Under the pieces are notes generated by a model. The model did no database searches, had not been told where the DNA came from, and was given only the letters and a program-made list of their open reading frames with translations. A stretch of 64,000 nucleotides of DNA from Methanomassiliicoccaceae archaeon DOK. GTDB taxonomy: Archaea; Thermoplasmatota; Thermoplasmata; Methanomassiliicoccales; Methanomethylophilaceae. The stretch spans positions 434,001-498,000 of the forward strand of contig CP047880.1 in assembly GCA_009911715.1 (NCBI GenBank), written 5' to 3'. Below, piece by piece: positions 32,777 through 42,002 of the stretch. The position numbers and the translations under genes were made by a program. Each line of letters opens with the position of its first letter. The stretch's first letter is position 1.

Positions 32777-34327
32777 TCAGTAGCCGTCGAGGCGGGTCTG
32801 GTTCTTCCTGACCACGGGGGAGCTGCCGCGGCTGAGCTCCTCGCTCAGCCTCTCCAGCCTGTCCCTCATCGCCCGCTCCTTCTCGGCGCTGTTCCTCTCG
32901 AGGACCTCGTCCAGCGTGCCCTTGGCGACGAGGACGTAGACCTCCCCGTCGTTCTTCCTGCCCGTCCTCCCGCGGCGCTGGATCGTGCGGATCTCGGAAG
33001 AGACAGGCTCGTAGAACACCACAGCGTCGGTGCTGGACACATCCAGTCCCTCCTCACCGACGGATGTGGAGACGATGACGTTGTACTCCCCGCGCCTGAA
33101 CCCGTCCAGGAGGGCGACCTGGTCCCTCTGCCTCAACCCCCCGTTGGACTGGCCGACGAGCATCCCCACCCTGGCGCCGGGCACCGAGGCGAGCTTCCGG
33201 GTCAGCATCTCGCACGTGTCCCTGTACTGGGCGAACACGATGACCTTCGAGCCCGACCCCCCGTCGATGGTGCGGCTGACAAGGGAGAGAACCCTTGACA
33301 CCTTGGGATGCTCCACGTTGGTCCTGTCGACGATGGTCCTGACGCCGACGTACTCGGGACGTCTGACTATCTCCCTGGAGCTCCTGCCTCCCTCCTTTTG
33401 GTCCGCCTCGGCTTCGATCTTCTCCAGGTAGACCCTGAGCGGGGTCATCCCCTGGGTCTCGGCGAGCCCGATGGCGTGGAGGAGCTTGATGCAAATCGAG
33501 TGGAGTGCCAGGCCCCTGTAGACGATGGCCGTCTTCTCGCCGCGTGTGAGTCTAGCCTGGAGCCCCTGGCCTACGGTCAGCATGTACGAGGTGGATATCT
33601 GCCATCCGGGACGGATGAGGTTGAGGCTCACCATCTCCGAGACGAAGTGGTCCAGCATGGACCTCAGCAGGGCGGTGGTGTCCTGGATGTCCTGGGGGAT
33701 GTTGACCTCGATCCTGTTCACGTATGTGTAGTGGATGTAGGGGGACACGTCCGGATCCTCGTCGGAGCGGATGTCTATCCTCCTGAGGTGCAGGTTGATG
33801 CACACCTCCTCGATCTTCGAGGTGTCGCTGCCCGGCGAGGCGGTCATGCCGATGCATCTGGCACCCTTGGGGCAGAAGCGCGCGACCCTCACGTAGGCGT
33901 AGTTCCCGACGCCTCTGTGGGCCTCGTCGTAGATGATGAGGGAGAATCCTTCCAGACCGTACCTTCCGGCCTCCAGGTCGTTGGCCACGGACTGGGGCGT
34001 CGACACGACCACGTCGCAGGAATCGACGATCCCGGCGCGGGTCTCCGGCTTCATGTTCCCATTCATCTCGCCGATCTTAGCATCGACCAGTGTCCTGGAG
34101 AAGGACCCGCGGTGCTGGTCGACCAGCGGCTTGGTGGGTGCCAGGATGAGGACCTTCCCGGTGGACAGGTACTCCGCGGCGACCCTGACGGCGACCACGG
34201 TCTTCCCGAGGCCTGTCGGCAGGATCACGAGGGTGTTGTTCCTCAGGCATCCCTGCACCATGGCGGTCTGGTACCTGCGCTCCTCGACGGAGCCCGGAAC
34301 TATGCGGGGATGCTCGACGGACGTCAT
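32777..34327 (-). CDS. Hef/FANCM-family helicase without nuclease domain
   Basis: 516 residues. Walker A PTGLGKT (37-43), DEAH box (134-137), SAT-type motif III as TASPG, and motif VI QRRGRTGR. Euryarchaeal Hef proteins usually carry a C-terminal XPF-type nuclease; here the protein ends after the helicase with SSPVVRKNQTRLDGY, whose QTRLDGY resembles a PCNA-interacting peptide. The role would be remodelling of stalled forks or branched DNA. Translated upstream of the DNA ligase in the same orientation. Confidence 0.85.
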   Translation of the reverse strand: MTSVEHPRIVPGSVEERRYQTAMVQGCLRNNTLVILPTGLGKTVVAVRVAAEYLSTGKVLILAPTKPLVDQHRGSFSRTLVDAKIGEMNGNMKPETRAGIVDSCDVVVSTPQSVANDLEAGRYGLEGFSLIIYDEAHRGVGNYAYVRVARFCPKGARCIGMTASPGSDTSKIEEVCINLHLRRIDIRSDEDPDVSPYIHYTYVNRIEVNIPQDIQDTTALLRSMLDHFVSEMVSLNLIRPGWQISTSYMLTVGQGLQARLTRGEKTAIVYRGLALHSICIKLLHAIGLAETQGMTPLRVYLEKIEAEADQKEGGRSSREIVRRPEYVGVRTIVDRTNVEHPKVSRVLSLVSRTIDGGSGSKVIVFAQYRDTCEMLTRKLASVPGARVGMLVGQSNGGLRQRDQVALLDGFRRGEYNVIVSTSVGEEGLDVSSTDAVVFYEPVSSEIRTIQRRGRTGRKNDGEVYVLVAKGTLDEVLERNSAEKERAMRDRLERLSEELSRGSSPVVRKNQTRLDGY

Positions 34328-34391
34328 GTGACGCCTGCATTATTGATAGAATAAGATAAAGGGTTGGGAGGTCGGGCCTCCCGGTTCCCGT

Positions 34392-34718
34392 TTAGTGGCA
34401 TCCGCCGCCGCAGGAGGCGCAGCCGTTGAAGTTGGGGTTCCTGATGGTCAGGCCGGTCCCGAAGTTGGGGTCGTCGATGAACTCGATGACGCACTCCTCG
34501 AGCTCCTTCTTCGTCTCGTCGTCGTAGAACATGTCGAAGCCGTGGGCGGACTTGTCGACGTTCTCCCCCTCGGCGGCCTTCTCCTGGAAGGACATTCCGA
34601 ACTGGGGGCCGGAGCACGCGAATCCGGACAGGTAGATCTTGATCCCGTAGCCGACCTTCTGGTTCTTCTCCAGCAGGTCGTTGATGAACTTCTCTGCATC
34701 GGGTGTAATCTGTACCAT
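34392..34718 (-). CDS. HesB/IscA-type iron-sulfur assembly protein
   Basis: 108 residues from the ATG at 34718. The fold pattern of A-type carriers is present: ITPDAEKFINDLL..., a LSGFACSGPQFGMSF segment with the first cysteine, and the C-terminal NGCASCGGGCH that supplies the others. It probably carries Fe-S clusters to apoproteins. It is one of the few genes here with a TAA stop. Confidence 0.82.
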   Translation of the reverse strand: MVQITPDAEKFINDLLEKNQKVGYGIKIYLSGFACSGPQFGMSFQEKAAEGENVDKSAHGFDMFYDDETKKELEECVIEFIDDPNFGTGLTIRNPNFNGCASCGGGCH

Positions 34719-34770
34719 TTCTATCGCTCCGTCATTCTCCGCACTGTATTTAACGTTGTTGAATTCCACA

Positions 34771-35157
34771 TCACTGGTCCAGTTCGATGTCGAAAAGCTC
34801 GGCATATCTCCTGTAGGCGTAGGACTGGGCACGGGTCATCGCCATGTACGAGCCGATGGTTATCGCCTCCAGGATCTCCCCGCGGGTCGCTCCGGCGTCC
34901 AGGGCGTGCCGAGACTGCACCGACACGCAGTATTCCCCTCCGGCAGCGGTCGCGGCGGCGATGGCGCACAGAAGCCTCTGCTTCCTGTCCAGCTCCCCCT
35001 CGCCCTCCAGCACCGCGCGGGCAAGGCCGGTCATGGGGAGGAAGAGGTCCGGGCGCTCGCTCAGGACCTGGTTCACCACCGGCACGAACCCGTACCGCCT
35101 CCGGGTGGCCTCCAGCACCTTCTCGGTCTCCTCTCTCAGACGCTGATCGTCGTTCAT
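34771..35157 (-). CDS. Carboxymuconolactone decarboxylase/AhpD-like protein
   Basis: 128 residues from the ATG at 35157. The CMD helix GGEYCVSVQSRHALDAGATRGEILEA is visible, but the family's CxxC...H redox pattern is incomplete: only one cysteine is left (EYC), and the histidine that follows CxxC by three is glutamine. It may therefore not be a peroxidase-type enzyme. No operon link is evident except orientation. Confidence 0.7.
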   Translation of the reverse strand: MNDDQRLREETEKVLEATRRRYGFVPVVNQVLSERPDLFLPMTGLARAVLEGEGELDRKQRLLCAIAAATAAGGEYCVSVQSRHALDAGATRGEILEAITIGSYMAMTRAQSYAYRRYAELFDIELDQ

Positions 35158-35364
35158 GGATTCGGAACCGTGTCGCTGGCTTAAGTCACTCTCCACCACG
35201 TGAACGGCGTCCTGGGTCGGAGCCCACGTGGAAAACACGTGCAACCGGCGTCCGAAGGTCATTTCAAGGCGTGATCCGGGAATCAACGTGACCGCACGGT
35301 ACCTCCTTTATCTCCAGAACGTCAAGTAGTGCTCTCCGCGGCGCATGCCGCAGGAGAAACAACG

Positions 35365-36051
35365 ATGAACAATCAGACTCTGACGGCCATCTTCACAGTG
35401 GTCGGCACAAGGAACGGATACGATCGCGTGCAGGCGGAGTTCTCGCCGTTCCGCGATTTCAAGGTCAAGTGGTCCCGCTCTTACAAGTGGATAGAGTTCG
35501 AGGTGAGCGACTACCTCTGCGACGCCCCCGAGGACGTCATCGAGTCCCTGGCGGTCACGATCTTCCACAGGATCAGGGACGATACCCACGACAACCTGAT
35601 GAGGTACGGCGATGCGGTCTGTGAATGGATAACCTCGGACGATTTCGTAAGGTCGAAGCAGCCCGTGTTCGTCCGCAGGTTCAGGGGGATAAGCCTGAGC
35701 ACGATGGGCAACCACAGGGACCTCGCCGAGTCCTACCAGAGGCTCGTGGACATGGGGCTCGTGGAGAGGGACCCCGACATCTACCTGGGATGGGCCGCCG
35801 GCGGCAGCAGCAGGGCCGTGGGCCGCGCGAGCATACTGATGAAGGTCGTGGCGATGTCGCAGCTGCTCGACTGCGACGATGTCCCGGACGAGGTGATGGA
35901 TTACTGCCTCTATTCGCAGCTCGCCCATGTCGGCATGGGGTTCAACAGGAACGGGGAGAGCCGCGGGTCCCAGTACGACGCCCTCCTGTCCAGGTTCCCA
36001 GACCGTGCGGAGATGGACAGCGCGCTGAGGAGGTTCAACATGCACATATGA
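35365..36051 (+). CDS. SprT-like protein with degenerate HExxH motif (paralog 2)
   Basis: 228 residues from the ATG at 35365, with CAGGAG at 35351-35356. It aligns end to end with the 16332-17021 product: the YKWIEFEVSDYL segment (40-51), GRASILMKVVAMS, and a helix VPDEVMDYCLYSQLAHVGMGF in which the metallopeptidase HExxH has become S184-Q-L-A-H188. Both copies have lost the catalytic residues the same way, so the loss predates the duplication. Function unknown; not a typical protease. Confidence 0.6.
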   Translation: MNNQTLTAIFTVVGTRNGYDRVQAEFSPFRDFKVKWSRSYKWIEFEVSDYLCDAPEDVIESLAVTIFHRIRDDTHDNLMRYGDAVCEWITSDDFVRSKQPVFVRRFRGISLSTMGNHRDLAESYQRLVDMGLVERDPDIYLGWAAGGSSRAVGRASILMKVVAMSQLLDCDDVPDEVMDYCLYSQLAHVGMGFNRNGESRGSQYDALLSRFPDRAEMDSALRRFNMHI

Positions 36052-36554
36052 AGAGGAAAAGCGGGGTGTCCCCCGTGCGCTAACACACGCCATCATGGTC
36101 GGACGGTGACGTCCGTCTCCGGGCACTGACTTACGCAGGGGGTGTGTGTCGGACCCGACGTTGGCCTCCGGTCACGGCTGCGACGACTCGTCGCCAGCTC
36201 CCGCAGGAGCCCCAAATGAATGGGAAACGGGCCACTGTGCGCCGTCCCGTGCACATGGCGTTCACGGATCGCGCCCCTCCGCCGGCACGGCGCGTTAACA
36301 TCCTGCGCCCCTTATTTCAAGATACCTCCGAGGGGAGGGGGCGGACCCCTTCCCCGCCATTCGTCAAACGACGGATTATCAGTCTGTTATGGGGAGATGT
36401 ACGATGAAAACTAAGACGATTGTCGTAATTTTACTGATTCAGTAGAAATATATGCGGGATTTCTACGATATCCCTAGGCATCACTACGAATTATGAGGAC
36501 AAATTACGAATTCTGCACAAAGCTTTATCAAAGACTACAAGATACCACGCCTCC
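36052..36554. other. 503-nt intergenic region
   Basis: No convincing gene or known RNA. It holds several GC-rich imperfect hairpins (for example around 36060-36080 and 36331-36355, the latter resembling a terminator) and becomes AT-rich from about 36400. A TATA-like GCTTTATCA near 36521-36529 is the likely promoter of the downstream acetyl-CoA synthetase gene. Confidence 0.5.
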
Positions 36555-38651
36555 ATGAAGGAAGTACTCACGCCTAAGTCAGTCGCCATCATCGGTGCAT
36601 CCAACGATGAGACCAAACTGGGCGGTATGCTTGTCAAGAACATGATAAACGCGGGCTTCAAGGGCAAGCTCTACCCCATCAACCCCAAGGGCGGGGAGAT
36701 CCAGGGCCTGAAGGCCTACACCTCCGTCGCCGAGGTCGGGGAGCCCATCGACCTCGCGGTCTTCGCCGTCAAGAACACCCTCGTAGCAGAGGAGGTCAAG
36801 AAGCTCGGCGAGGCCAAGGTGCCCTACGCCGCCATCCTCACAGCCGGATTCAAGGAGGAGAGCGCAGCCGGAGCGGAGCTCGAGAAGGAGCTCATCAAGG
36901 TCGCCAAGGAGGCCGGAGTCAGGTTCCTGGGACCCAACTGCTTCGGAGTCATGAACCCCGGCGCCGGTGTCAACGCCACGTTCGCGCACCTGCTGCCTCC
37001 CGTGGGCAACATCTCCATCTTCTCCCAGTCCGGAGCCGTCGGATCGTCCATCATCGACTGGGCCATCTTCAACGGAATGGGAATCGCCAACTTCATCACC
37101 TACGGAAACAAGGCCGACCTGGACGAGGCTGACATCATCCACGACATCATGGAGGACCCCCAGACCAAGGTCCTGGGAATGTACTGCGAGGGAATCACCA
37201 ACGGTGAGAAGTTCGTCACCGAGATCCAGAACACCAAGGTCAAGAAGCCCATCGTCATCTTCAAGAGCGGAAGGACCCAGGCCGGATCCGCGGCGGCGTC
37301 CTCCCACACAGGATCCCTCGCCGGATCCGATGCCGTCAACAACGTCATCTTCGACAAGCTCAACATCTACAGGGCCCACGACCTTGACGACATGTTCGAC
37401 GCGCTCAGCGTGTTCAGCAGCTGCGGTCCGATGAAGAAGGACGGAATCGCCATCATCACCAACGCCGGAGGTCTCGGTGTGATGTCCGCGGACGCCGCCT
37501 TCGAGGCCCCCAACGTGTACGCCGTCAAGTTCTCCGACAAGACCATCGAGGAGATCAAGACCAGGGTCCCCACCGTCGCCGGACTCACCAACCCCATCGA
37601 CGTCCGCGGAGACGCCAAGCCCGAGTACTTCAGGGAGGTCATCGACATCGTGACCAAGGACCCGGAGGTCGGAGGACTGGTCATCATGGGATCCCCGCTG
37701 GACACCGCGGACCTCGAGTCCGTCGCCAAGATCATCGTCGAGATGAAGGACGAGATCCCCGTGCCCACCGTCGTGTGCTTCGCCGGAGGTGTGAAGTGCG
37801 ACAGGGCCAACGCGATCTTCAAGGAGGGCAAGATGCCCACGTACCCCACACCCGACAGGGCCGTCCACGCGCTGTCCGTGCTCAGGGGATACACGAAGAA
37901 CCTGGACAAGGCCGCGACCCCCATGGAGGTCCCCGACGTCAAGGGATACGAGACCGCCCAGAAGGTCCTCGGCAAGGCCAGGGCCGAGGGAAGGGACTCG
38001 CTCACCGAGTCCGAGGGTAAGGAGATCTTCGCCGCCTACGGCGTCCCCACGCCCGGAGAGGCTCTGGTCAACAGTGCCGACGAGGCCGCCGCCGCCTGCG
38101 ACAAGATCGGCTACCCCGTGGTCATGAAGATCGTCTCCCCCGACATCAAGCACAAGACCGATGTCGGAGGTGTCGTCGTCGGCGTCAAGGACGCCGCGGA
38201 GGCCAAGGCCGCATACACCAAGATCATGGACTCCTGCACCAAGAACGTGCCCGGCGCGAACATCGTCGGAGTGTCGATCCAGCAGATGGTCTCCGGACAG
38301 GAGGTCATCCTCTCGATGATCCGCGACCCGCAGTTCGGACCCGTCATCTCCTTCGGTCTCGGAGGAATCTACGTCGAGATCCTGGGAGAGATCTCCCAGG
38401 CCCACGCTCCCATGACCGAGGAGCAGCTGGACAGGATGATCAAGTCCACCAAGGCCTACAAGCTCATGTCCGGCGCCAGGGGACTCCCCGAGGCCGACGT
38501 CGACGCCATGAAGGACTGCATCCGCAGAATCGTCACCATCGCCCTGGAGAACCCCGAGATCCACGAGCTGGAGATCAACCCCGTCATCGTCGGACTCAAG
38601 GGCAAGGGCTGCTGGGCGGTCGACGCGCTGGTCACCCTGGTCAAGGAGTGA
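36555..38651 (+). CDS. acd: Acetyl-CoA synthetase (ADP-forming), fused alpha-beta
   Basis: 698 residues, the fused form. The N-terminal CoA-binding domain (PKSVAIIGASNDETKLGG) and ligase-CoA domain with the phosphohistidine segment SHTGSLAG are followed by an ATP-grasp beta domain (from about residue 475: GYPVVMKIVSPDIKHKTDVGGV). It interconverts acetyl-CoA, ADP and Pi with acetate, CoA and ATP. A GC-rich terminator-like hairpin follows the stop. Highly biased codon use suggests strong expression. Confidence 0.92.
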   Translation: MKEVLTPKSVAIIGASNDETKLGGMLVKNMINAGFKGKLYPINPKGGEIQGLKAYTSVAEVGEPIDLAVFAVKNTLVAEEVKKLGEAKVPYAAILTAGFKEESAAGAELEKELIKVAKEAGVRFLGPNCFGVMNPGAGVNATFAHLLPPVGNISIFSQSGAVGSSIIDWAIFNGMGIANFITYGNKADLDEADIIHDIMEDPQTKVLGMYCEGITNGEKFVTEIQNTKVKKPIVIFKSGRTQAGSAAASSHTGSLAGSDAVNNVIFDKLNIYRAHDLDDMFDALSVFSSCGPMKKDGIAIITNAGGLGVMSADAAFEAPNVYAVKFSDKTIEEIKTRVPTVAGLTNPIDVRGDAKPEYFREVIDIVTKDPEVGGLVIMGSPLDTADLESVAKIIVEMKDEIPVPTVVCFAGGVKCDRANAIFKEGKMPTYPTPDRAVHALSVLRGYTKNLDKAATPMEVPDVKGYETAQKVLGKARAEGRDSLTESEGKEIFAAYGVPTPGEALVNSADEAAAACDKIGYPVVMKIVSPDIKHKTDVGGVVVGVKDAAEAKAAYTKIMDSCTKNVPGANIVGVSIQQMVSGQEVILSMIRDPQFGPVISFGLGGIYVEILGEISQAHAPMTEEQLDRMIKSTKAYKLMSGARGLPEADVDAMKDCIRRIVTIALENPEIHELEINPVIVGLKGKGCWAVDALVTLVKE

Positions 38652-38666
38652 TCCCGAAACCCCGAA

Positions 38667-38685
38667 GGGAGGGGACACCCCTCCC
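38667..38685 (+). terminator. Hairpin after acd
   Basis: GGGAGGGG (38667-38674), ACA loop, CCCCTCCC (38678-38685), 16 nt after the stop, followed by a pyrimidine-rich stretch. Confidence 0.5.
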
Positions 38686-38749
38686 ACCATTCCCTTCTCA
38701 CCCTCCTCCTTCGCCGAGGATTTAATATCCAACGCTCATTCGGCATCCG

Positions 38750-39547
38750 ATGACTTCCGAACTTATCTTCGTGGGACTCGGCCTCAGCGGCACAGACGGA
38801 ATGACCGTGAAGGCCTTCAACGCACTGAAGGAATGCGACAAGATCTACGCCGAGTTCTACACCTCGATGCTCATCGGCACCAAGGTCGAGGACCTGGAGG
38901 CCGCCCTGGGCAAGAGGGTGCATGTCCTCTACCGCGCACAGGTGGAGGAGTGCGACGACGTCATCAAGGATGCCATGGAGATGAGGGTCGGCTTCATCAC
39001 CGCCGGGGACACGATGTCCGCAACCACCCATGTGGACCTCAGGATCCAGGCCGCCGAGGCCGGGATACCCGTCAGGGTCTTCCACGGGATCTCCATATTC
39101 TCCGCCTGCCCCACATCCCTCGGGCTGCAGCACTACAAGTTCGGCAGGACCGTGACCCTCCCCTTCCTCGAGGAGAACTACCATCCCAAGTCCCCCTATG
39201 ACCACATCAAGGAGAACAAGGACAGGGGCCTGCACACGATGATCCTCCTGGACATCAGGGCGGATGAGCTCAGGTACATGACCGCCCACCAGGCCATAGA
39301 GTGGCTCATCGAGGGGGAGAAGGCCTGGGGAGAGGGTCTCATCGACGACAAGACGCTGCTCTGTGTCGCATCTCAGGTCGGATCGCCCAACGAGAAGGTG
39401 TTCGCCGGCTACCCCCAGGACCTCCTCAAGATGGACCTCGGGGAGCCCCTGCACACCCTGGTCCTCCCGGGCAATCTGCACTTCATGGAGGCATTCGCCC
39501 TCGTGAGGTTCGCCGGCGCCCCCGAGGAGATCATCGAGGACGAGTGA
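38750..39547 (+). CDS. dphB: Diphthine synthase
   Basis: 265 residues, standard length. The N-terminal SAM-methylase motif FVGLGLSG, GDTMSATTH, and the TLPFLEENYHPKSPYDHI segment are typical. It methylates the modified histidine of elongation factor 2 in diphthamide synthesis. A TATA-like TTTAATAT at 38720-38727 puts the transcript start close to the ATG, so it is probably leaderless. Confidence 0.93.
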   Translation: MTSELIFVGLGLSGTDGMTVKAFNALKECDKIYAEFYTSMLIGTKVEDLEAALGKRVHVLYRAQVEECDDVIKDAMEMRVGFITAGDTMSATTHVDLRIQAAEAGIPVRVFHGISIFSACPTSLGLQHYKFGRTVTLPFLEENYHPKSPYDHIKENKDRGLHTMILLDIRADELRYMTAHQAIEWLIEGEKAWGEGLIDDKTLLCVASQVGSPNEKVFAGYPQDLLKMDLGEPLHTLVLPGNLHFMEAFALVRFAGAPEEIIEDE

Positions 39548-39603
39548 AGTTCACCCAAACCTCTTCCCTTATCCAGAATCTGTATGATGGATAATCCATC
39601 CAT

Positions 39604-39612
39604 CCTTATATA
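39604..39612 (+). promoter_or_regulatory. TATA box of the surface-protein/ABC locus
   Basis: CTTATATAG 43 nt before the ATG at 39656. The short leader includes a GGTGAT Shine-Dalgarno at about 39646. Confidence 0.5.
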
Positions 39613-39655
39613 GATAGAACGACATCTCCATCCAATCCAGAATTATGGTGATTGA

Positions 39656-40585
39656 ATGGAAAAGAAACAGATGTACGCCGCGGTTGCCGCCGTGGTTGTC
39701 GTGATCATTGTCGTTGCTGCAGGCGTCTGGTACATGACGAGCAACAACGGCGGATCGAACGAATCCTCTGAGACCGGGGATTCCTATTATTTCTACCTCG
39801 ACGGGATGGGGGACCTGAACGGATGGTACACCGCACAGGGATCCGATGCCGAGGTTGCCCTCAAGGCCGCCCTCGATGAGGCCGGTGTCGAGTACAACAT
39901 CTCTAACGGATGGATGTCCAGCATCGGCGACTGTGTCGCGGGTGCAAACGGACTTTATCTCGGGACTTATGTCTACACGGCGAACACTATTGAAGATCCC
40001 ATCGAGGACTATTTCGTCAACGGTTCTGTTCTGAACGAGAGCGCCGGAAACATCATCTATGTCACATACAGCACATACACAATGGACGAGTACGGTGTGA
40101 TGTTTTACGATGTCAACCCCCATTCCACGACCGATGCCAACCTGATGTCCACAGGCCCCTTCGCTTCTGATTCCTACAGCCCTCTGTCGTATGATGACAC
40201 ATACTGGTTCTATCTCGACGGGATGGGGGACCTGAACGGATGGTACACCGCACAGGGGTCCGATGCAGAGGTTGCCCTCAAGGCCGCCCTCGATGAGGCC
40301 GGTATCGAGTACAACATCTCGAACGGATGGGTGTCCAGCATCGGTGAATGCATCCCCGGTGTTGGAGACAAGTACATCGGCTCCTTCGTCTACACCTCGA
40401 ACACGACAGACAACGCTTACCAGACATACTTCGGGACCGGACCCGCACTGAATCAGGCCATCGGGAACATCGTATACCTCACATATTCGACGTACACCTT
40501 CGTCGACTACACCATGAGCTACGATCTCAACCCATACAACACGACCAGTGACCTGATGACCACAGGCCCCTTCGCAACCGCTTAA
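39656..40585 (+). CDS. Membrane-anchored surface protein with internal tandem duplication
   Basis: 309 residues: a short N-terminal membrane anchor (about 6-28, AAVAAVVVVIIVVAAGVWYM), a linker, then two copies of a ~139-residue domain (YFYLDGMGDLNGWYTAQGSD start; TGPFA end). The copies begin 417 bp apart and are nearly identical over the first ~130 nt (39793 and 40210). No known family is certain; the GSDAEVALKAALDEAG helix and the wall-like beta segments suggest a DUF4430/transcobalamin-type fold, weakly. It opens the ABC uptake locus and would sit outside the cell. Confidence 0.6.
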   Translation: MEKKQMYAAVAAVVVVIIVVAAGVWYMTSNNGGSNESSETGDSYYFYLDGMGDLNGWYTAQGSDAEVALKAALDEAGVEYNISNGWMSSIGDCVAGANGLYLGTYVYTANTIEDPIEDYFVNGSVLNESAGNIIYVTYSTYTMDEYGVMFYDVNPHSTTDANLMSTGPFASDSYSPLSYDDTYWFYLDGMGDLNGWYTAQGSDAEVALKAALDEAGIEYNISNGWVSSIGECIPGVGDKYIGSFVYTSNTTDNAYQTYFGTGPALNQAIGNIVYLTYSTYTFVDYTMSYDLNPYNTTSDLMTTGPFATA

Positions 40586-40594
40586 ACTATAAAC

Positions 40595-40613
40595 GGCGGG
40601 AGTCAATCCCGCC
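40595..40613 (+). terminator. Hairpin between the surface-protein gene and the binding-protein gene
   Basis: GGCGGGA (40595-40601), GTCAA loop, TCCCGCC (40607-40613), perfect 7-bp stem. There is no long T-run, so it could be a processing or attenuation site. Confidence 0.4.
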
Positions 40614-40634
40614 CACCTTCAGCAAGGTGCGCAA

Positions 40635-41993
40635 ATGGATGACCGCTCCCGCGTGACTCTTTCTATAGCCATCGTCTTGGCAGGCGTTCTACTAGCGGTC
40701 GCTGCGGCATCCCTGGTTTCGGAGGCAGAGACCGACCAGGCCAGCGGGACCGTCATCGACTACGGCGACCGCGACACTCTGTGGACGGACGCCGACCTGT
40801 CCGGATACGGCACCGCCCTCGATCTCCTGGAGTACGCATGCGAGTTCAACGGGCTCTCCGTCACATTCGACGATGACGGGGCGATCACCGAGATCGGGGG
40901 AGTGGCCAACACGGACACGGCCGAATGGGGCCTCTGGGTGGTCTATCCCGGATCGATCGAGTGGGTACATCTGGATGCGCCATACGACTACGACCCGGAG
41001 GAGTTCACCATAACGTCCTGGTCCTATGTGGCCGAGGGCGAGGAGCCGACCGTCGCCGTCGACTACTCGGGCAATCCCATATACGGATACCAGCAGAAGT
41101 TCAGGGTCGTGTCGCTCTCACCGTCCATCACGGAGATCCTGGCATCGGTCAAGGCGGAGAACGTCGTCGTCGGCGTCGACTCCTACTCCAACTATCCCCA
41201 GTCTATAGCAGATGCGGCGGCATCGGGGGACATCGCGGTGGTCGGATCGTACACCAGCCCGAGCTTCGAGCTCATAACGGGGACGAATCCCGACGTGGTC
41301 TTCGCCGATTCGTCCCAGAGGTCCCACACCAACATGGTATCGCAGCTGCGCTCGGCATCGGTGGACTCCGTCCTCCTCTATCCGGGGGAGGACCTGGAGA
41401 GCATCATGGACAACATCTTCATCGTGGGGACCGTGATCAACTACGGCATGGCCGCGGAGGAGGTCATAGACGACACCTACGAGGTGATCGACCTCCTCGC
41501 CGACAAGGTCTTCACGCCCGAGGCCGGGGGGACCGTCGATCTCATGATATCCCTCGATCCCGACATAAGCCCGTGGGTGTCCGGCTCGGACACATACATG
41601 AGCAGCATATCTTCACTCTTCAATTCAAACAACGTCTTCTCCGAATGGGGCGGCTGGGTCCATCTGACCTCGGACAGGATCCCGTACGCCAACCCAGAGA
41701 AGATAATCATCATCACGACGGAGTACTCCGCTACGCAGGAGGAGTACGATTACCTCTACGAGAACCTGCCCGCCCAGTGGAAGGACACGGACGCCTGGAG
41801 GAACGGGGAGGTCTACGTCATCTGCGAGAGCGCCGCCGACCTGGTCCAGCGCTTCGGACCCAGGACGGCGCAGGTGGCCGAGCTGACGGCCATGATCCTG
41901 CATCCGGACGCCTTCGACACGGAGGTCCCCAAGATCATCGGGGACGACTACGAGGACTATCTGGAGTTCAGCACCTACATGAGCTACGATTGA
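40635..41993 (+). CDS. BtuF/FepB-type substrate-binding protein with DUF4430-like N-terminal domain
   Basis: 452 residues. N-terminal anchor (about 7-30). Residues about 35-125 look like a DUF4430 domain (GYGTALDLLEYACEFNGL, then WGLWVVYPGS). From about residue 155 the class III periplasmic-binding fold begins (RVVSLSPSITEILASV ... VVGVDSYSNYP; GSYTSPSFE; VFADSSQR). These proteins capture iron-siderophore or cobamide for a FecCD permease. The permease-fusion gene starts 9 nt after the stop, so it is an operon. Cobamide as substrate is inferred from the setting. Confidence 0.8.
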   Translation: MDDRSRVTLSIAIVLAGVLLAVAAASLVSEAETDQASGTVIDYGDRDTLWTDADLSGYGTALDLLEYACEFNGLSVTFDDDGAITEIGGVANTDTAEWGLWVVYPGSIEWVHLDAPYDYDPEEFTITSWSYVAEGEEPTVAVDYSGNPIYGYQQKFRVVSLSPSITEILASVKAENVVVGVDSYSNYPQSIADAAASGDIAVVGSYTSPSFELITGTNPDVVFADSSQRSHTNMVSQLRSASVDSVLLYPGEDLESIMDNIFIVGTVINYGMAAEEVIDDTYEVIDLLADKVFTPEAGGTVDLMISLDPDISPWVSGSDTYMSSISSLFNSNNVFSEWGGWVHLTSDRIPYANPEKIIIITTEYSATQEEYDYLYENLPAQWKDTDAWRNGEVYVICESAADLVQRFGPRTAQVAELTAMILHPDAFDTEVPKIIGDDYEDYLEFSTYMSYD

Positions 41994-42002
41994 GGATTGT
42001 CA

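Noticed and set aside
36052-36554. SRP RNA or RNase P RNA in the long gap
   Set aside because: I looked for the SRP loop GGAAGGGAGCAGC-like core and for the RNase P GAGGAAAGTC core and saw neither.
36579-38732. 717-codon frame on the minus strand over the acetyl-CoA synthetase gene
   Set aside because: It lies opposite a strongly biased, highly expressed gene and its product is a low-complexity run of Asp, Gly, Val, Leu and His. Such frames arise because TTA, CTA and TCA are avoided on the sense strand.
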